Shown here in pieces: positions 9,172 to 17,780 of a DNA stretch of 64,000 nt. Location: positions 82,275 through 146,274 of the forward strand of contig NZ_JAPPVJ010000009.1 of NCBI RefSeq assembly GCF_026711005.1, in the 5' to 3' direction. The notes below the pieces were generated by a model that searched no databases, had not been told where the DNA came from, and was given only the letters and a program-made list of their open reading frames with translations. Source of the stretch: Sphingobacterium sp. UT-1RO-CII-1 (GTDB lineage Bacteria; Bacteroidota; Bacteroidia; Sphingobacteriales; Sphingobacteriaceae). The translations under genes and the position numbers were made by a program. Each line of letters starts with the position of its first letter. The first letter of the stretch is position 1.

Positions 9172-10302
9172 TTAATCTTTTTCTTTTTCGCTGGTATATT
9201 CCGGGTGCCAATCTTTCCACACAGGTTGATAGCCCTGAGCTCTTATTTTGTCAACGATGATAGAAACGGGGCGCTCATCACTTATTTCAAACTGCTCTAA
9301 AGACTGCGGTTCTACTACGTAGCCCCCTGGGTTTGTCTTAGAGGCTGCACTCATCGAAGTTATGCCAAGATGAATCAAATTATCGCGGAAGAGCTCATGC
9401 TCACGAGTTGATAATGATATTTCCAGATCAGGATTCCATATACGATATGCGCATATAAGCTGCAATAAGTCTGCATCTTCCATATGGAAATTAGGTTTTT
9501 GCACTCCCTCAGCAGGTCGTAATCGAGGAAAAGAAACAGAGTATTTTGTCTTCCAATACGTTTTTTGTAAATAGTCAATATGAAGTGCATTGAAAAAAGA
9601 ATCCACCCGCCAATCTTCCAGTCCTAATAAAACGCCAAGGCCTATTTTATGCATTCCTGATCTCCCCACACGGTCTGGCGTTTCTAAGCGATAGTTGAAA
9701 TTTGACTTTTTACCTTTTGGATGGTAGTTTTTATAAACTTCTTTATGATATGTTTCTTGATAGACGAGTACAGCATTAACTTTTGATTGATGTAGCTGTC
9801 TGTAATCTTCTGTTTCTAATGGTTGTACCTCTATGGATATCTGAGGGAATATACTTTCTATTTGACGAACAGCTTCTAGGAAATAAGGAGTGCCTACGGT
9901 CTTGTTTGCTTCTCCTGCTACAAGAAGTACGTGTTGGAACCCCATCTTACGTACGGCTTGTGCTTCCAGTATAATTTCGGCTTTTGATAATGTGCGTCTA
10001 GGAATTTCATTATCCATACTAAAGCCACAGTATGTGCATATATTTTGACATTCATTACTGAGGTATAATGGTGCATATAGCTGAATGTTCTTACCAAAAC
10101 GTTGTTGGGTTATCCTTTGTGAACGTTTTGCCATTTTTTCAATAAATGGTTTGGCTGCCTTGCTTATCAGTGTTATAAAATCTTTTATATCAAGTTTTTC
10201 TTTAGATAAAGCGCGTTCTACATCATGTTGTGTTACTGCTGCAATTTGTGTTTTTACGCTATCCCAATCGTATCCTTCAAAAATAGCTTTAAAGCTTTTC
10301 AT
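9172..10302 (-). CDS. thiH: 2-iminoacetate synthase ThiH (radical SAM)
   Basis: A 376-residue radical SAM enzyme that cleaves L-tyrosine to dehydroglycine (2-iminoacetate) and p-cresol for thiazole synthesis in anaerobic-type thiamine pathways. The [4Fe-4S] motif CxxxCxxC is at Cys85, Cys89 and Cys92 ('CQNICTYC'). Other ThiH blocks are 'VLLVAGEANKTVG', 'VQPLETEDY', 'YQETYHKEVY' and 'SFPRLRPAEG'. The length is typical (about 370). It sits between thiG and thiF, as in many Bacteroidota operons. Confidence 0.93.
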   Translation of the reverse strand: MKSFKAIFEGYDWDSVKTQIAAVTQHDVERALSKEKLDIKDFITLISKAAKPFIEKMAKRSQRITQQRFGKNIQLYAPLYLSNECQNICTYCGFSMDNEIPRRTLSKAEIILEAQAVRKMGFQHVLLVAGEANKTVGTPYFLEAVRQIESIFPQISIEVQPLETEDYRQLHQSKVNAVLVYQETYHKEVYKNYHPKGKKSNFNYRLETPDRVGRSGMHKIGLGVLLGLEDWRVDSFFNALHIDYLQKTYWKTKYSVSFPRLRPAEGVQKPNFHMEDADLLQLICAYRIWNPDLEISLSTREHELFRDNLIHLGITSMSAASKTNPGGYVVEPQSLEQFEISDERPVSIIVDKIRAQGYQPVWKDWHPEYTSEKEKD

Positions 10303-10310
10303 TTTTTTAA

Positions 10311-11087
10311 TTATATATCTGTTAAGAATGCTGTTAAAGGACTGCTGGCTTTTGCTGCTAGTTGCTCAGCTGGCAGTCCCGCTTCGTAGGCCATACGGCC
10401 CGCTTGAACTGCGATTTTAAAAGCATGCGCTGCTTTTGTTGGATTTGTAGACGTGGCTATGGCGGTATTCACCAGCACAGCGTCAGAACCTATCTCCATA
10501 GCTTTTGCCGCGTCAGACGGACTTCCTATCCCTGCATCAATGATAACGGGCACTTGACTTTGCTCAATAATTATTTTTAAAAAATCAATTGTTTTTAGTC
10601 CGGAGTTACTCCCTATAGGAGATCCTAGCGGCATAACCGCTGCTGTTCCTACATCTTCAAGGCGCTTACATAAAACCGGGTCTGCATGTATATAGGGTAA
10701 TATAATAAAGCCTTTTTTTGCAAGTTGCTCGCAGGCTATAAGTGTTTCAATAGGATCTGGCATGAGGTAGCGAGGGTCGGGATGGATTTCTAACTTTAAC
10801 CAATTTGTTTCCATAGCTTCCCTGGCAAGTTCTGCTGCGAGTACAGCTTCACTTGCTGTGCGTGCTCCTGAGGTATTCGGGAGCAATTGTATATGTGGTT
10901 GTCTGAGATGTACCAGTATTTCATCTGTATTTGTTTCTTGGTCTATACGCTTTAAAGCTACGGTGACCAGCTCACTTTCTGAGGCTATAATTGCATTTTT
11001 CATTTCTTCCCCTGAACCAAACTTGCCGGTTCCCATAAATAATCTGGAAGTGAAAGTGCGATCTGCTATTTTGAAGTTATTGTTCAT
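10311..11087 (-). CDS. thiG: Thiazole synthase ThiG
   Basis: A 258-residue TIM-barrel enzyme that builds the thiazole phosphate from deoxyxylulose 5-phosphate, dehydroglycine and ThiS thiocarboxylate. Recognisable blocks: 'RLFMGTGKF' at the N-terminus, 'VTVALKRID' with the Schiff-base Lys, 'PNTSGARTASEAV', 'LPYIHADPVLCKRLEDVG', 'AVMPLGSPIGSN', 'VIIDAGIGSPSDAAKAMEIG' split over two turns, and 'DAVLVNTAIA'. The start overlaps the thiE stop by 4 nt (ATGA). Confidence 0.95.
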   Translation of the reverse strand: MNNNFKIADRTFTSRLFMGTGKFGSGEEMKNAIIASESELVTVALKRIDQETNTDEILVHLRQPHIQLLPNTSGARTASEAVLAAELAREAMETNWLKLEIHPDPRYLMPDPIETLIACEQLAKKGFIILPYIHADPVLCKRLEDVGTAAVMPLGSPIGSNSGLKTIDFLKIIIEQSQVPVIIDAGIGSPSDAAKAMEIGSDAVLVNTAIATSTNPTKAAHAFKIAVQAGRMAYEAGLPAEQLAAKASSPLTAFLTDI

Positions 11088-11719
11088 TTAAAATGTTTTT
11101 TTAAATTATTAATGTGGTTCTTATGTTTGAAATTTTCTTCTATATGCTTGCTTAGTGCAACTCCATAGACCCCCGCTTCGATCAGTTTAGGTATATCATT
11201 TTCAACAATGCCTCCAATAGCATATATAGGAATGTTACTCTGTCTTTTTATTTGTTGACAGATATTTTTATACCCTTCATAGCCTAAAGTAGGGCTTATA
11301 TGTTCTTTGCTAAGCGTAAATCGAAGTGGACCTAAACCTATATAGTTACAACCGTTATTTATATGTTGCACTACTTCATGTAAGGTATTCGCTGTTCCAC
11401 CGATTATTTTGTTTTTTCCCAATAGAATCCTCGCTTCACTGATAGGCATATCTCCTCGACCTAAGTGTACGCCATCTGCATCCATTTTCTGTGCGATGTG
11501 GACTTTGTCATTTATAATTAATTTGAAACAATAAGTCTTCTTGAGTTTCTTAACGTCTTCTGCTAAATTTAAAAATGTGGCATCATCTGTTTTTTTAAAA
11601 CGTATTTGTATCCACGATGTTCCATTTTTTAAGGCATTTTCTATATTTTCATATTGTTCTGCACTTGTGTTCCCAGATGAAATATATTGCAGTCGTTCAT
11701 TTATCATGTTATTATACAA
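11084..11719 (-). CDS. thiE: Thiamine-phosphate synthase ThiE
   Basis: A 211-residue TIM-barrel protein that joins the pyrimidine diphosphate and thiazole phosphate to thiamine phosphate. ThiE blocks are 'WIQIRFK', 'LIINDKVHIAQKMDADGVHLGRGD' (in two halves), 'IIGGTANTLHEV', 'YIGLGPLRFTLSK' and 'IPIYAIGGI'. The first Met overlaps the preceding gene by 8 nt. A second in-frame Met (codon 5, 11707) would instead leave a 4-nt gap and cannot be excluded. The gene overlaps thiG by 4 nt. Confidence 0.9.
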   Translation of the reverse strand: MYNNMINERLQYISSGNTSAEQYENIENALKNGTSWIQIRFKKTDDATFLNLAEDVKKLKKTYCFKLIINDKVHIAQKMDADGVHLGRGDMPISEARILLGKNKIIGGTANTLHEVVQHINNGCNYIGLGPLRFTLSKEHISPTLGYEGYKNICQQIKRQSNIPIYAIGGIVENDIPKLIEAGVYGVALSKHIEENFKHKNHINNLKKHFK

Positions 11720-12302
11720 GATTAAGTTTTAAAGCTAACTGGTGACAGTCAAGAGCAATTTTTAAGGGGTTTTTGCTTTCCCATACCGCTCCACATACCG
11801 CAAAGGTATCGAAGTCGCTTTCAGCTATACTTTTTATGTTGCCACTGTATATCCCTCCTAAAGCGACAGCTTTTATGTTTTTATTGTTTCTTCCCATGAA
11901 ATCCACTCGGTTACTGAGCCCATATCCTTTTTTTGATATGCTAGGATAGACTGGGCTAACAAAGGCTGTTTGGTATTTTTTTTCTAAACTATTAAATTCA
12001 TTCCAACTGTGTGTTGATGTGCTTTTTAAGTTGTTAAACATAAATGGATCATTCAAGTGTTGTTCTCGGAGTCGCGTTGGGCTGTGAAAGTTTTTAAAGC
12101 CATGTTTTTCAGCAATTCTATAATGTTGATGAATAACGAAACCTTCTTTTGCAATGTTTTTGAATACAGTTATATATTTTATAAAGTCCATATCCGTCAT
12201 GTTTGGTTTACGGATATGGACGGTTATACCTGTTTCATTCGCAAGATGAAGGAGTATTTTCTCTTCATCAGGGTAGGGTGTTGGCCAGGTAATCAGGTGC
12301 AT
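11712..12302 (-). CDS. Second ThiE/TenI-like protein
   Basis: A 196-residue divergent ThiE/TenI-type TIM barrel. It keeps 'ITVHIRKP', 'FVIHQHYRIAEKHGF', 'FVSPVYPSISKKGYG' and 'KAVALGGI', the skeleton of ThiE, but lacks the standard INDxxxxA...DGVHLGQ metal and pyrophosphate block. This suggests a TenI-like role (aromatising the thiazole tautomer) rather than coupling. It is encoded between thiC and thiE, with 3 nt before the end of thiC and an 8-nt overlap with thiE, so it is co-translated. Confidence 0.75.
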   Translation of the reverse strand: MHLITWPTPYPDEEKILLHLANETGITVHIRKPNMTDMDFIKYITVFKNIAKEGFVIHQHYRIAEKHGFKNFHSPTRLREQHLNDPFMFNNLKSTSTHSWNEFNSLEKKYQTAFVSPVYPSISKKGYGLSNRVDFMGRNNKNIKAVALGGIYSGNIKSIAESDFDTFAVCGAVWESKNPLKIALDCHQLALKLNLV

Positions 12303-12305
12303 GAT

Positions 12306-14126
12306 TTAGAGGTATATTTCTTTTCCTTTCGCTATAAACTCTTGTGATTTTTCGTATAAGCCATCCTCCACACTATCTCGAATTTCTTGTGTTATTTTCA
12401 TAGAACAAAACTTAGGACCACACATAGAACAAAAATGAGCTACTTTTGCAGCGTCTGCAGGCAATGTTTCATCATGAAATTCTCGGGCCGTATCTGGGTC
12501 TAATGAAAGATTAAATTGATCTTCCCAACGAAATTCAAAACGTGCCTTGCTAAGTACATTGTCTCGGTATTGTGCTCCAGGATGCCCTTTAGCTAAGTCT
12601 GCAGCGTGAGCTGCTATTTTGTAGGTAATTACCCCATCTTTTACATCTTTTTTATTAGGTAAACCTAAATGTTCTTTAGGCGTTACGTAGCACAGCATAG
12701 CGCAGCCGAACCAGCCTATCATTGCTGCACCGATTGCGGAAGTTATATGGTCATATCCAGGAGCAATATCTGTTGTTAATGGGCCAAGTGTGTAGAAAGG
12801 TGCTTCATCACACTCTTTTAGTTGTTTGTCCATATTTTCTTTAATCAGGTGCATCGGTACGTGGCCAGGTCCTTCAACCATTACCTGTACGTCGTGTTTC
12901 CAAGCTATTTTTGTAAGTTCCCCCAATGTTTCGAGTTCGGCAAACTGTGCTTCATCATTTGCATCCGCAATAGATCCTGGTCGCAACCCATCTCCTAAAG
13001 AAAAGGCGATATCATAACGCTTCATAATTTCACAGATCTCATCGAAGTGGGTGTACAAGAAATTTTCTTTATGATGAAACAAGCACCATTTTGCCATAAT
13101 TGACCCCCCTCTTGATACAATTCCTGTTACCCTTTTAGCTGTCAGGTGTATGTATCGTAATAATACGCCCGCATGGATAGTAAAGTAAGAAACACCTTGT
13201 TCAGCCTGTTCAATTAGGGTGTCTCTGAATATTTCCCAAGTAAGGTCTTCTGCTATTCCATTTACTTTTTCCAAAGCTTGATAGATAGGCACTGTGCCAA
13301 TTGGTACTGGAGAATTTCGTAAAATCCACTCTCTAGTCTCATGGATGTTTTTACCAGTAGATAAGTCCATGATCGTATCTGCTCCCCAGCGGCACGCCCA
13401 TACTGCTTTTTCTACTTCTTCCTCAATAGTGGAAGTTACTGCGCTGTTTCCTATGTTCGCATTTATCTTAACCAAGAAATTACGACCTATTATCATTGGT
13501 TCGCTTTCCGGGTGATTGATATTGTTTGGTAGGATTGCACGACCTGCAGCGATTTCATCTCGGACAAATTCTGGTGTTATTTTCTTTTTCGGAGTATTTG
13601 CACCAAAGCTATGTCCTGCATGTTGATGTTCCATACCTTTTAGAGTTGTTTCTAATTGTTCTATCCGTTGGTTTTCACGTATGGCTACATATTCCATTTC
13701 TGCGGTTATGATTCCTTTTCTAGCGTAATGCAGTTGCGTTACATTGTGCCCATCTTTCGCTTGCTTAGGTCTGTGCTGATAATCAAATCGTAAGGCGTCC
13801 AGCTTGTTGTCTTTTAGTCGTTCTTGTCCGTAGCTTGAAGTTATGCCTTGTAAGGTATATGTATCATTCCGATCTAGTATCCACTGTTCACGCAAACGTT
13901 TTATACCTTTGCGTATATCAATCGTTTGATTAGGATCTGTGTACGGACCGGACGTGTCATAAACTGTTATGGGCGGATTTTCCTCTATATTTCCATTAGA
14001 TAAACGTGTTGGGCTTAATGTGATTTCTCGCATAGCCACCTGAATAGGGAAAAGTTCACCTTTCACATAAATTTTTTTAGAGTTGGGTAATGCGGTTGTT
14101 GATAGCGTGTGTTCTTCTTTTTTCAT
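12306..14126 (-). CDS. thiC: Phosphomethylpyrimidine synthase ThiC
   Basis: A 606-residue radical SAM enzyme converting aminoimidazole ribotide to hydroxymethylpyrimidine phosphate. The family-specific C-terminal cluster motif is 'CSMCGPKFC' (CxxCxxxxC) near residue 566. Further blocks: 'KINANIGNSAV', 'GADTIMDLSTG', 'SRGGSIMAKWCL', 'SLGDGLRPGS', 'VMVEGPGHVPM' and 'LGPLTTDIAPGYDHITSAIG'. The length matches bacterial ThiC (about 600-630). It is the second gene of the operon, 54 bp after thiS. Confidence 0.97.
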   Translation of the reverse strand: MKKEEHTLSTTALPNSKKIYVKGELFPIQVAMREITLSPTRLSNGNIEENPPITVYDTSGPYTDPNQTIDIRKGIKRLREQWILDRNDTYTLQGITSSYGQERLKDNKLDALRFDYQHRPKQAKDGHNVTQLHYARKGIITAEMEYVAIRENQRIEQLETTLKGMEHQHAGHSFGANTPKKKITPEFVRDEIAAGRAILPNNINHPESEPMIIGRNFLVKINANIGNSAVTSTIEEEVEKAVWACRWGADTIMDLSTGKNIHETREWILRNSPVPIGTVPIYQALEKVNGIAEDLTWEIFRDTLIEQAEQGVSYFTIHAGVLLRYIHLTAKRVTGIVSRGGSIMAKWCLFHHKENFLYTHFDEICEIMKRYDIAFSLGDGLRPGSIADANDEAQFAELETLGELTKIAWKHDVQVMVEGPGHVPMHLIKENMDKQLKECDEAPFYTLGPLTTDIAPGYDHITSAIGAAMIGWFGCAMLCYVTPKEHLGLPNKKDVKDGVITYKIAAHAADLAKGHPGAQYRDNVLSKARFEFRWEDQFNLSLDPDTAREFHDETLPADAAKVAHFCSMCGPKFCSMKITQEIRDSVEDGLYEKSQEFIAKGKEIYL

Positions 14127-14180
14127 AATATTTTATAAAAGTTATTTTAAATAAAGCATACTATATTGAGCCTCTTTTAT

Positions 14181-14393
14181 TTACCCGCCTTGGGTTGCTT
14201 GAATAATAAGAATGTGGGCTTGGTTTTCTACAGTTGTATCGGGCCACTGCTGACGTGGAATAACTAGGTTGTTCAATGCTACGGCTATACCTTTCGCTTT
14301 TAGTTCTGGTATATATAAGTTGAGAATGCCAGCTAAATCTCTTGGGCAAGCATCTGTAAGATGATGAGTTTGATCGTTAATTTTTATTTGCAT
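14181..14393 (-). CDS. thiS: Sulfur carrier protein ThiS
   Basis: A 70-residue ubiquitin-like protein ending in the required Gly-Gly ('QATQGG'), which ThiF adenylates and a sulfurtransferase converts to thiocarboxylate as sulfur donor for ThiG. The core 'GIAVALNNLVIPRQQW' and 'ILIIQATQGG' fit the ThiS fold. It is the first gene of the operon. The start codon sits 3 nt after the right arm of a hairpin that is part of the riboswitch expression platform. Confidence 0.9.
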   Translation of the reverse strand: MQIKINDQTHHLTDACPRDLAGILNLYIPELKAKGIAVALNNLVIPRQQWPDTTVENQAHILIIQATQGG

Positions 14394-14396
14394 TTT

Positions 14397-14429
14397 CCTA
14401 AGTATTTACTTGTATGTATATACTTTAGG
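14397..14429 (-). promoter_or_regulatory. Expression platform hairpin sequestering the thiS start
   Basis: In the mRNA, CCUAAAGUAU (14429-14420) can pair with AUACUUAGG (14405-14397) with one bulged A, ending 3 nt before the thiS AUG. The same CCUAAAGUAU is also perfectly complementary to AUACUUUAGG at the 5' end of the riboswitch (14560-14551). The two pairings exclude each other. This gives a plausible on/off switch for translation start. Confidence 0.65.
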
Positions 14430-14482
14430 AATGTCGATAACAGGTCAAGACGATGACCGTGAAAGAAGATGTTATCTTACTT

Positions 14483-14560
14483 TTCCCTACGCTAGTATGA
14501 ACTAGATCAGGTTCCGAGGGTAAAATCTCAGCCTGTTAATAACAGACACCCCTAAAGTAT
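14483..14560 (-). promoter_or_regulatory. TPP riboswitch (THI element)
   Basis: The minus strand reads through the conserved THI-box core: GGGGUGUC, GGCUGAGA, ACCC, GAACCUGAUCU and GCGUAGGGAA in the right order and spacing. P1 can form from UACUUU at the 5' end and AAAGUA just after the core. It lies about 90 nt upstream of thiS and controls the whole thi operon by binding thiamine pyrophosphate. Confidence 0.95.
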
Positions 14561-14566
14561 GTAGGG

Positions 14567-14596
14567 CAAGTATAGGAGATATTTTTCGGAAAACAA
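14567..14596 (-). promoter_or_regulatory. Promoter of the thiamine operon
   Basis: On the minus strand a TTG (-33 type, 14596-14594) is followed after 19 nt by TATACTTG (14574-14567), one base from the Bacteroidota -7 consensus TAnnTTTG. The expected start, about 14560, coincides with the 5' end of the riboswitch. Confidence 0.7.
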
Positions 14597-14678
14597 AATA
14601 TAATTTGGTTTGCTGTTTTTTTACAGAGTTTGGCAGGAAGTAGTTTTGTTGATTCGGGAGGGAAGTATGCAATAAAAA

Positions 14679-14714
14679 ATAACCCCTTAATATGTTAAGT
14701 TATTAAGGGGTTAT
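14679..14714 (-). terminator. Terminator of the S9 peptidase gene
   Basis: A perfect 14-bp inverted repeat ATAACCCCTTAATA / TATTAAGGGGTTAT with an 8-nt loop, 9 bp past the peptidase stop. An A-run on the left gives the U-tract on the minus strand. Confidence 0.85.
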
Positions 14715-14723
14715 CTTTTTTAG

Positions 14724-17207
14724 TTATTTTTTTTGCGGAACTTCTCGGTTCATTTCGATAATATCTACATCTTGATTTTTTGAGTTTCCGATTAAATGCT
14801 CGGCAAAATAATCGGCCATTCTCCAAAAGAAGTATTCGGTCATATCTCCAAATCCATGACGCTGTCCCGGAAGTAGCATAAAGTCAAAACGTTTATTAGC
14901 TTTAATCAAAGCTTCGACCATTCGTATAGAGTTTGCGGGGTGGACGTTGTTGTCAATATCTCCTGTCACAATCAATAATTTGCCTTTTAAGTTATTTGCT
15001 AAGTTGCTGTTTTTATCAATTTGATAAGCAAAAGTAGTATCTCCTTTTGAACTTATCTTTTCAGCAACACCGTGATGGCGTTCACTCCACCAACGGTTGT
15101 AAATATTGTTTTCATGGTTTCCTGCGCCAGAAACGGCTACTTTAAAAAAGTCAGGGTACACCAGCATTGCCGCTGTTGACATAAAACCACCTCCTGAGTG
15201 ACCGGTGATGCCTACGCGGTTAATGTCTATGAAAGAATGTCTATCGGCGAGCTGTTCTGCGGCCACTTTTTTATCTTCAAGTCCATAATCGCGTAAATTT
15301 CCATATCCGTATGTGTGGTACCATTTTGAACGAGCCGGGTGTCCTCCACGGTTGCCTATCGTAATTACGATGAAGCCTGTTTGTGCCAAACGATCTATTC
15401 GATCCATGCTTCGTCCGAATGATTTATTCACAGCTTCAGTTTGTGGTCCAGGGTATACATACTCAACGATTGGGTATACACGGGTAGAGTCAAAATCAAA
15501 AGGTTTATACATCACCCCGTACAAATCCGTAATACCATCACCTGCTTTAACCGTAAAAGGCTCTGGAAATTTGTAGCCCGCAGCAAATAATTGAGATAAA
15601 TCTGCTTCCTCCAATTTCATTACCAATTTGCCGTTTGCATCATACAAATCAGATGCAGGTATTGTATTTACCCTTGAATAGTTATTTACGAAATATCGTC
15701 CGCTTTCGCTAACATGCACTTGGTGGTCAAAATCACCTTTATTTAATAAGGTTGGCTCTCCTCCCGCAGTACTCAGTGTATAATGGTGTAAATAATATGG
15801 ATCTTCGTTCTTCTCTTTGCCATTTGCAGTGAAAGTAAAGCGTTGGGTAGAGGGGTCGTATCCCGTAATATCTTCCGTATTGTATTCTCCTGAAGTTAAT
15901 TGACGTAGTAGTTTACCGTCTTTGTTGTAGAGGTAGAAGTGTCCCCATCCATCACGTTGTGACCAATGTATAAATTCGCTGCCATTTTTAACAAAATACG
16001 GTTTTTTGACATCTAGGTACAAATTAGAACGTTCTTCTACTAATGTGCGTGTGTTGCCATCAACGGTTACTTCGACTAGGTCAATTCGTTTCAGGTCGCG
16101 GCTAGCACGTTGTATATAAAATGTTTCATTGCTTCCTAGCCAGTAGTTAATATAATGTTTGCCTTGGTAGCTTTCTTTACCGTGGTCACGGTTGTAAATC
16201 CCAATCGTTTGGTTTTTGAAACTGGTCAACTGTACCTGATTTGAAGCGAATGTCGAAGCATTGAAAATGTACAGTTCAACTTCTGTTGAGTCAGTTTCTC
16301 CAGGCATTAGGTATTTGTAGGTCTCTAGGGTCGGCCGTTTTTGTCCTACATTATTGATAACCCACAGTGGGTTTAAGTGTCTATTGTCTTTTCGGGTTAA
16401 TGCAAAATGTTTACCATCGGGCGACCAACTTAGCCATACCGGTTTACGTTTTTTGCTTTCATCTTCTTCTTTATCAGCACCGGTTGTTGTACTATACTGA
16501 TCACCTCCCCATGCATAATACTGTATACCATCAGTTGTTATTTGGTGTTCGATAATAGTAGAGTCCTTATCATCTTTACGTGCTTTTTCGTAGTTTTCTC
16601 TGTCCATCCAGTATAAATTGAAATCCTTTGCAAAGAATATACGTGTTGTATCTGGTGAAAAACTTGCCCAAGTAGTTCTCGGTTTTTCTTTTAAAGTGTC
16701 TGAAACTTCTTTAAGTTGTTTGGAGGTTATATTATACTCTAAGTAATACACCTTCTTCTTTATACTGTCTGCTTTATTCGTTAGTTTGTCACGTTCTTCT
16801 TTACTTTTTACAGTGTCTTTTGTGCTACGAATTTCAAAGCGTATGTTTTTCTCATCGTCTGTAAACCGCAGACCCTCTATAGGTAAGTGTTGTGCGTCAA
16901 ACGGGTTTTGTACAATCTTAGTTACTTTGGCAGCTAAATCGGCGTTATCAAAAAGAAGTTTTTTTGATTTTGCTTGTGGATCAACGAGATACCATTTTTT
17001 TCCATTCGATGTACCATATTCATACCAGAATTTATCAGAATGATTAATCCACCTTGGTGTAACTTCTGTGGAGAAGATCATTTTTTGTAGTTTTTTAGGC
17101 GAGAATTTACTCGCTAATTGGTAATTCGCTACAGCGGGTTTTTCATTCTCTTGGGCTATGCCAATAAAAGAGCAACTCGTTAATAGAACGATTAAAAGTT
17201 TACGCAT
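14724..17207 (-). CDS. S9 family dipeptidyl peptidase (DPP-IV type), secreted
   Basis: A serine peptidase of about 827 residues. The start at 17207 (MRKLLIVLLTSC) gives a clean signal peptide; the upstream Met at 17225 would add six residues. The N-terminal two thirds are a beta-propeller of the DPP-IV N type ('WLSWSPDGKHFALTRKD', 'FIHWSQRDGWGHFYLYN'). The C-terminal alpha/beta-hydrolase domain has nucleophile Ser677 in 'GHSGGG', the acid in 'GDIDNNVH' and His790 in 'GQRHGF' (numbered from 17225). It acts in the periplasm, removing N-terminal dipeptides from peptides. The double Glu motif typical of DPP-IV was not clearly found, so exact specificity is open. It is monocistronic. Confidence 0.88.
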   Translation of the reverse strand: MRKLLIVLLTSCSFIGIAQENEKPAVANYQLASKFSPKKLQKMIFSTEVTPRWINHSDKFWYEYGTSNGKKWYLVDPQAKSKKLLFDNADLAAKVTKIVQNPFDAQHLPIEGLRFTDDEKNIRFEIRSTKDTVKSKEERDKLTNKADSIKKKVYYLEYNITSKQLKEVSDTLKEKPRTTWASFSPDTTRIFFAKDFNLYWMDRENYEKARKDDKDSTIIEHQITTDGIQYYAWGGDQYSTTTGADKEEDESKKRKPVWLSWSPDGKHFALTRKDNRHLNPLWVINNVGQKRPTLETYKYLMPGETDSTEVELYIFNASTFASNQVQLTSFKNQTIGIYNRDHGKESYQGKHYINYWLGSNETFYIQRASRDLKRIDLVEVTVDGNTRTLVEERSNLYLDVKKPYFVKNGSEFIHWSQRDGWGHFYLYNKDGKLLRQLTSGEYNTEDITGYDPSTQRFTFTANGKEKNEDPYYLHHYTLSTAGGEPTLLNKGDFDHQVHVSESGRYFVNNYSRVNTIPASDLYDANGKLVMKLEEADLSQLFAAGYKFPEPFTVKAGDGITDLYGVMYKPFDFDSTRVYPIVEYVYPGPQTEAVNKSFGRSMDRIDRLAQTGFIVITIGNRGGHPARSKWYHTYGYGNLRDYGLEDKKVAAEQLADRHSFIDINRVGITGHSGGGFMSTAAMLVYPDFFKVAVSGAGNHENNIYNRWWSERHHGVAEKISSKGDTTFAYQIDKNSNLANNLKGKLLIVTGDIDNNVHPANSIRMVEALIKANKRFDFMLLPGQRHGFGDMTEYFFWRMADYFAEHLIGNSKNQDVDIIEMNREVPQKK

Positions 17208-17317
17208 AATAAAATTTTTATACAATAATGAGGGCTAAAGTACATAAAACTGTAGTATCTTGATGTTTTGTGGGATGTAAAATTTTCAGGACAATGACAT
17301 CAGTAAATGTGTAAACA

Positions 17318-17779
17318 CTATCGAAAATTCGGTCTACTTGTTAAAGGAGAGAATGACCAAGGTATAGAGCTTAGAATTATTAAATAGATAATAAGGTAGC
17401 GCTTCCATAGGTAGGTAAACACCTCTTTTTGGTTTCGTTTTCGATAGGCTAGGATAGTATAAATATTGCTCAATATAATACCCAATGACATCATGCTTAC
17501 GTGTTCCAGTCCGAAAAATCGCATTTGACGATTCTTTATATTCTGAGAGATGTTTTCCCAAAACCCATGGGCTATAGTGCTTTGTGTGAAAAGTAGCCAA
17601 CCTATAAGGAGCTGTATGTTAAATATTAACGTAAATAATAGTAGAATTCTAAAATGATAAATCGTAAAAATAGATTTTCTTTTATGTTCGATGAAGATCC
17701 AGCCTATTTGGAGCAACATCGCAGATAAAACAATCCATCTGTAGTAAGAATGGTAAACAATAAGTGTAGAGAAATCCAT
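17318..17779 (-). CDS. Four-helix inner-membrane protein
   Basis: A 153-residue protein with four hydrophobic segments. The N-terminus 'YHSYYRWIVL' matches a Bacteroidota family of small membrane proteins that begin with a His-x-x-x-Arg-Trp motif, and 'LEHVSMM' near residue 93 provides a second conserved His. Paired helix-embedded His residues recall cytochrome b-like proteins, but haem binding is not shown. One base separates it from the threonine aldolase stop, so the two are probably co-transcribed. Confidence 0.6.
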   Translation of the reverse strand: MDFSTLIVYHSYYRWIVLSAMLLQIGWIFIEHKRKSIFTIYHFRILLLFTLIFNIQLLIGWLLFTQSTIAHGFWENISQNIKNRQMRFFGLEHVSMMSLGIILSNIYTILAYRKRNQKEVFTYLWKRYLIIYLIILSSIPWSFSPLTSRPNFR

Positions 17780-17780
17780 C

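Noticed and set aside
14161..14349. Minus-strand ORF overlapping thiS in another frame
   Set aside because: ThiS in the neighbouring frame has the full ubiquitin-like sequence and Gly-Gly end; the overlapping frame looks random.
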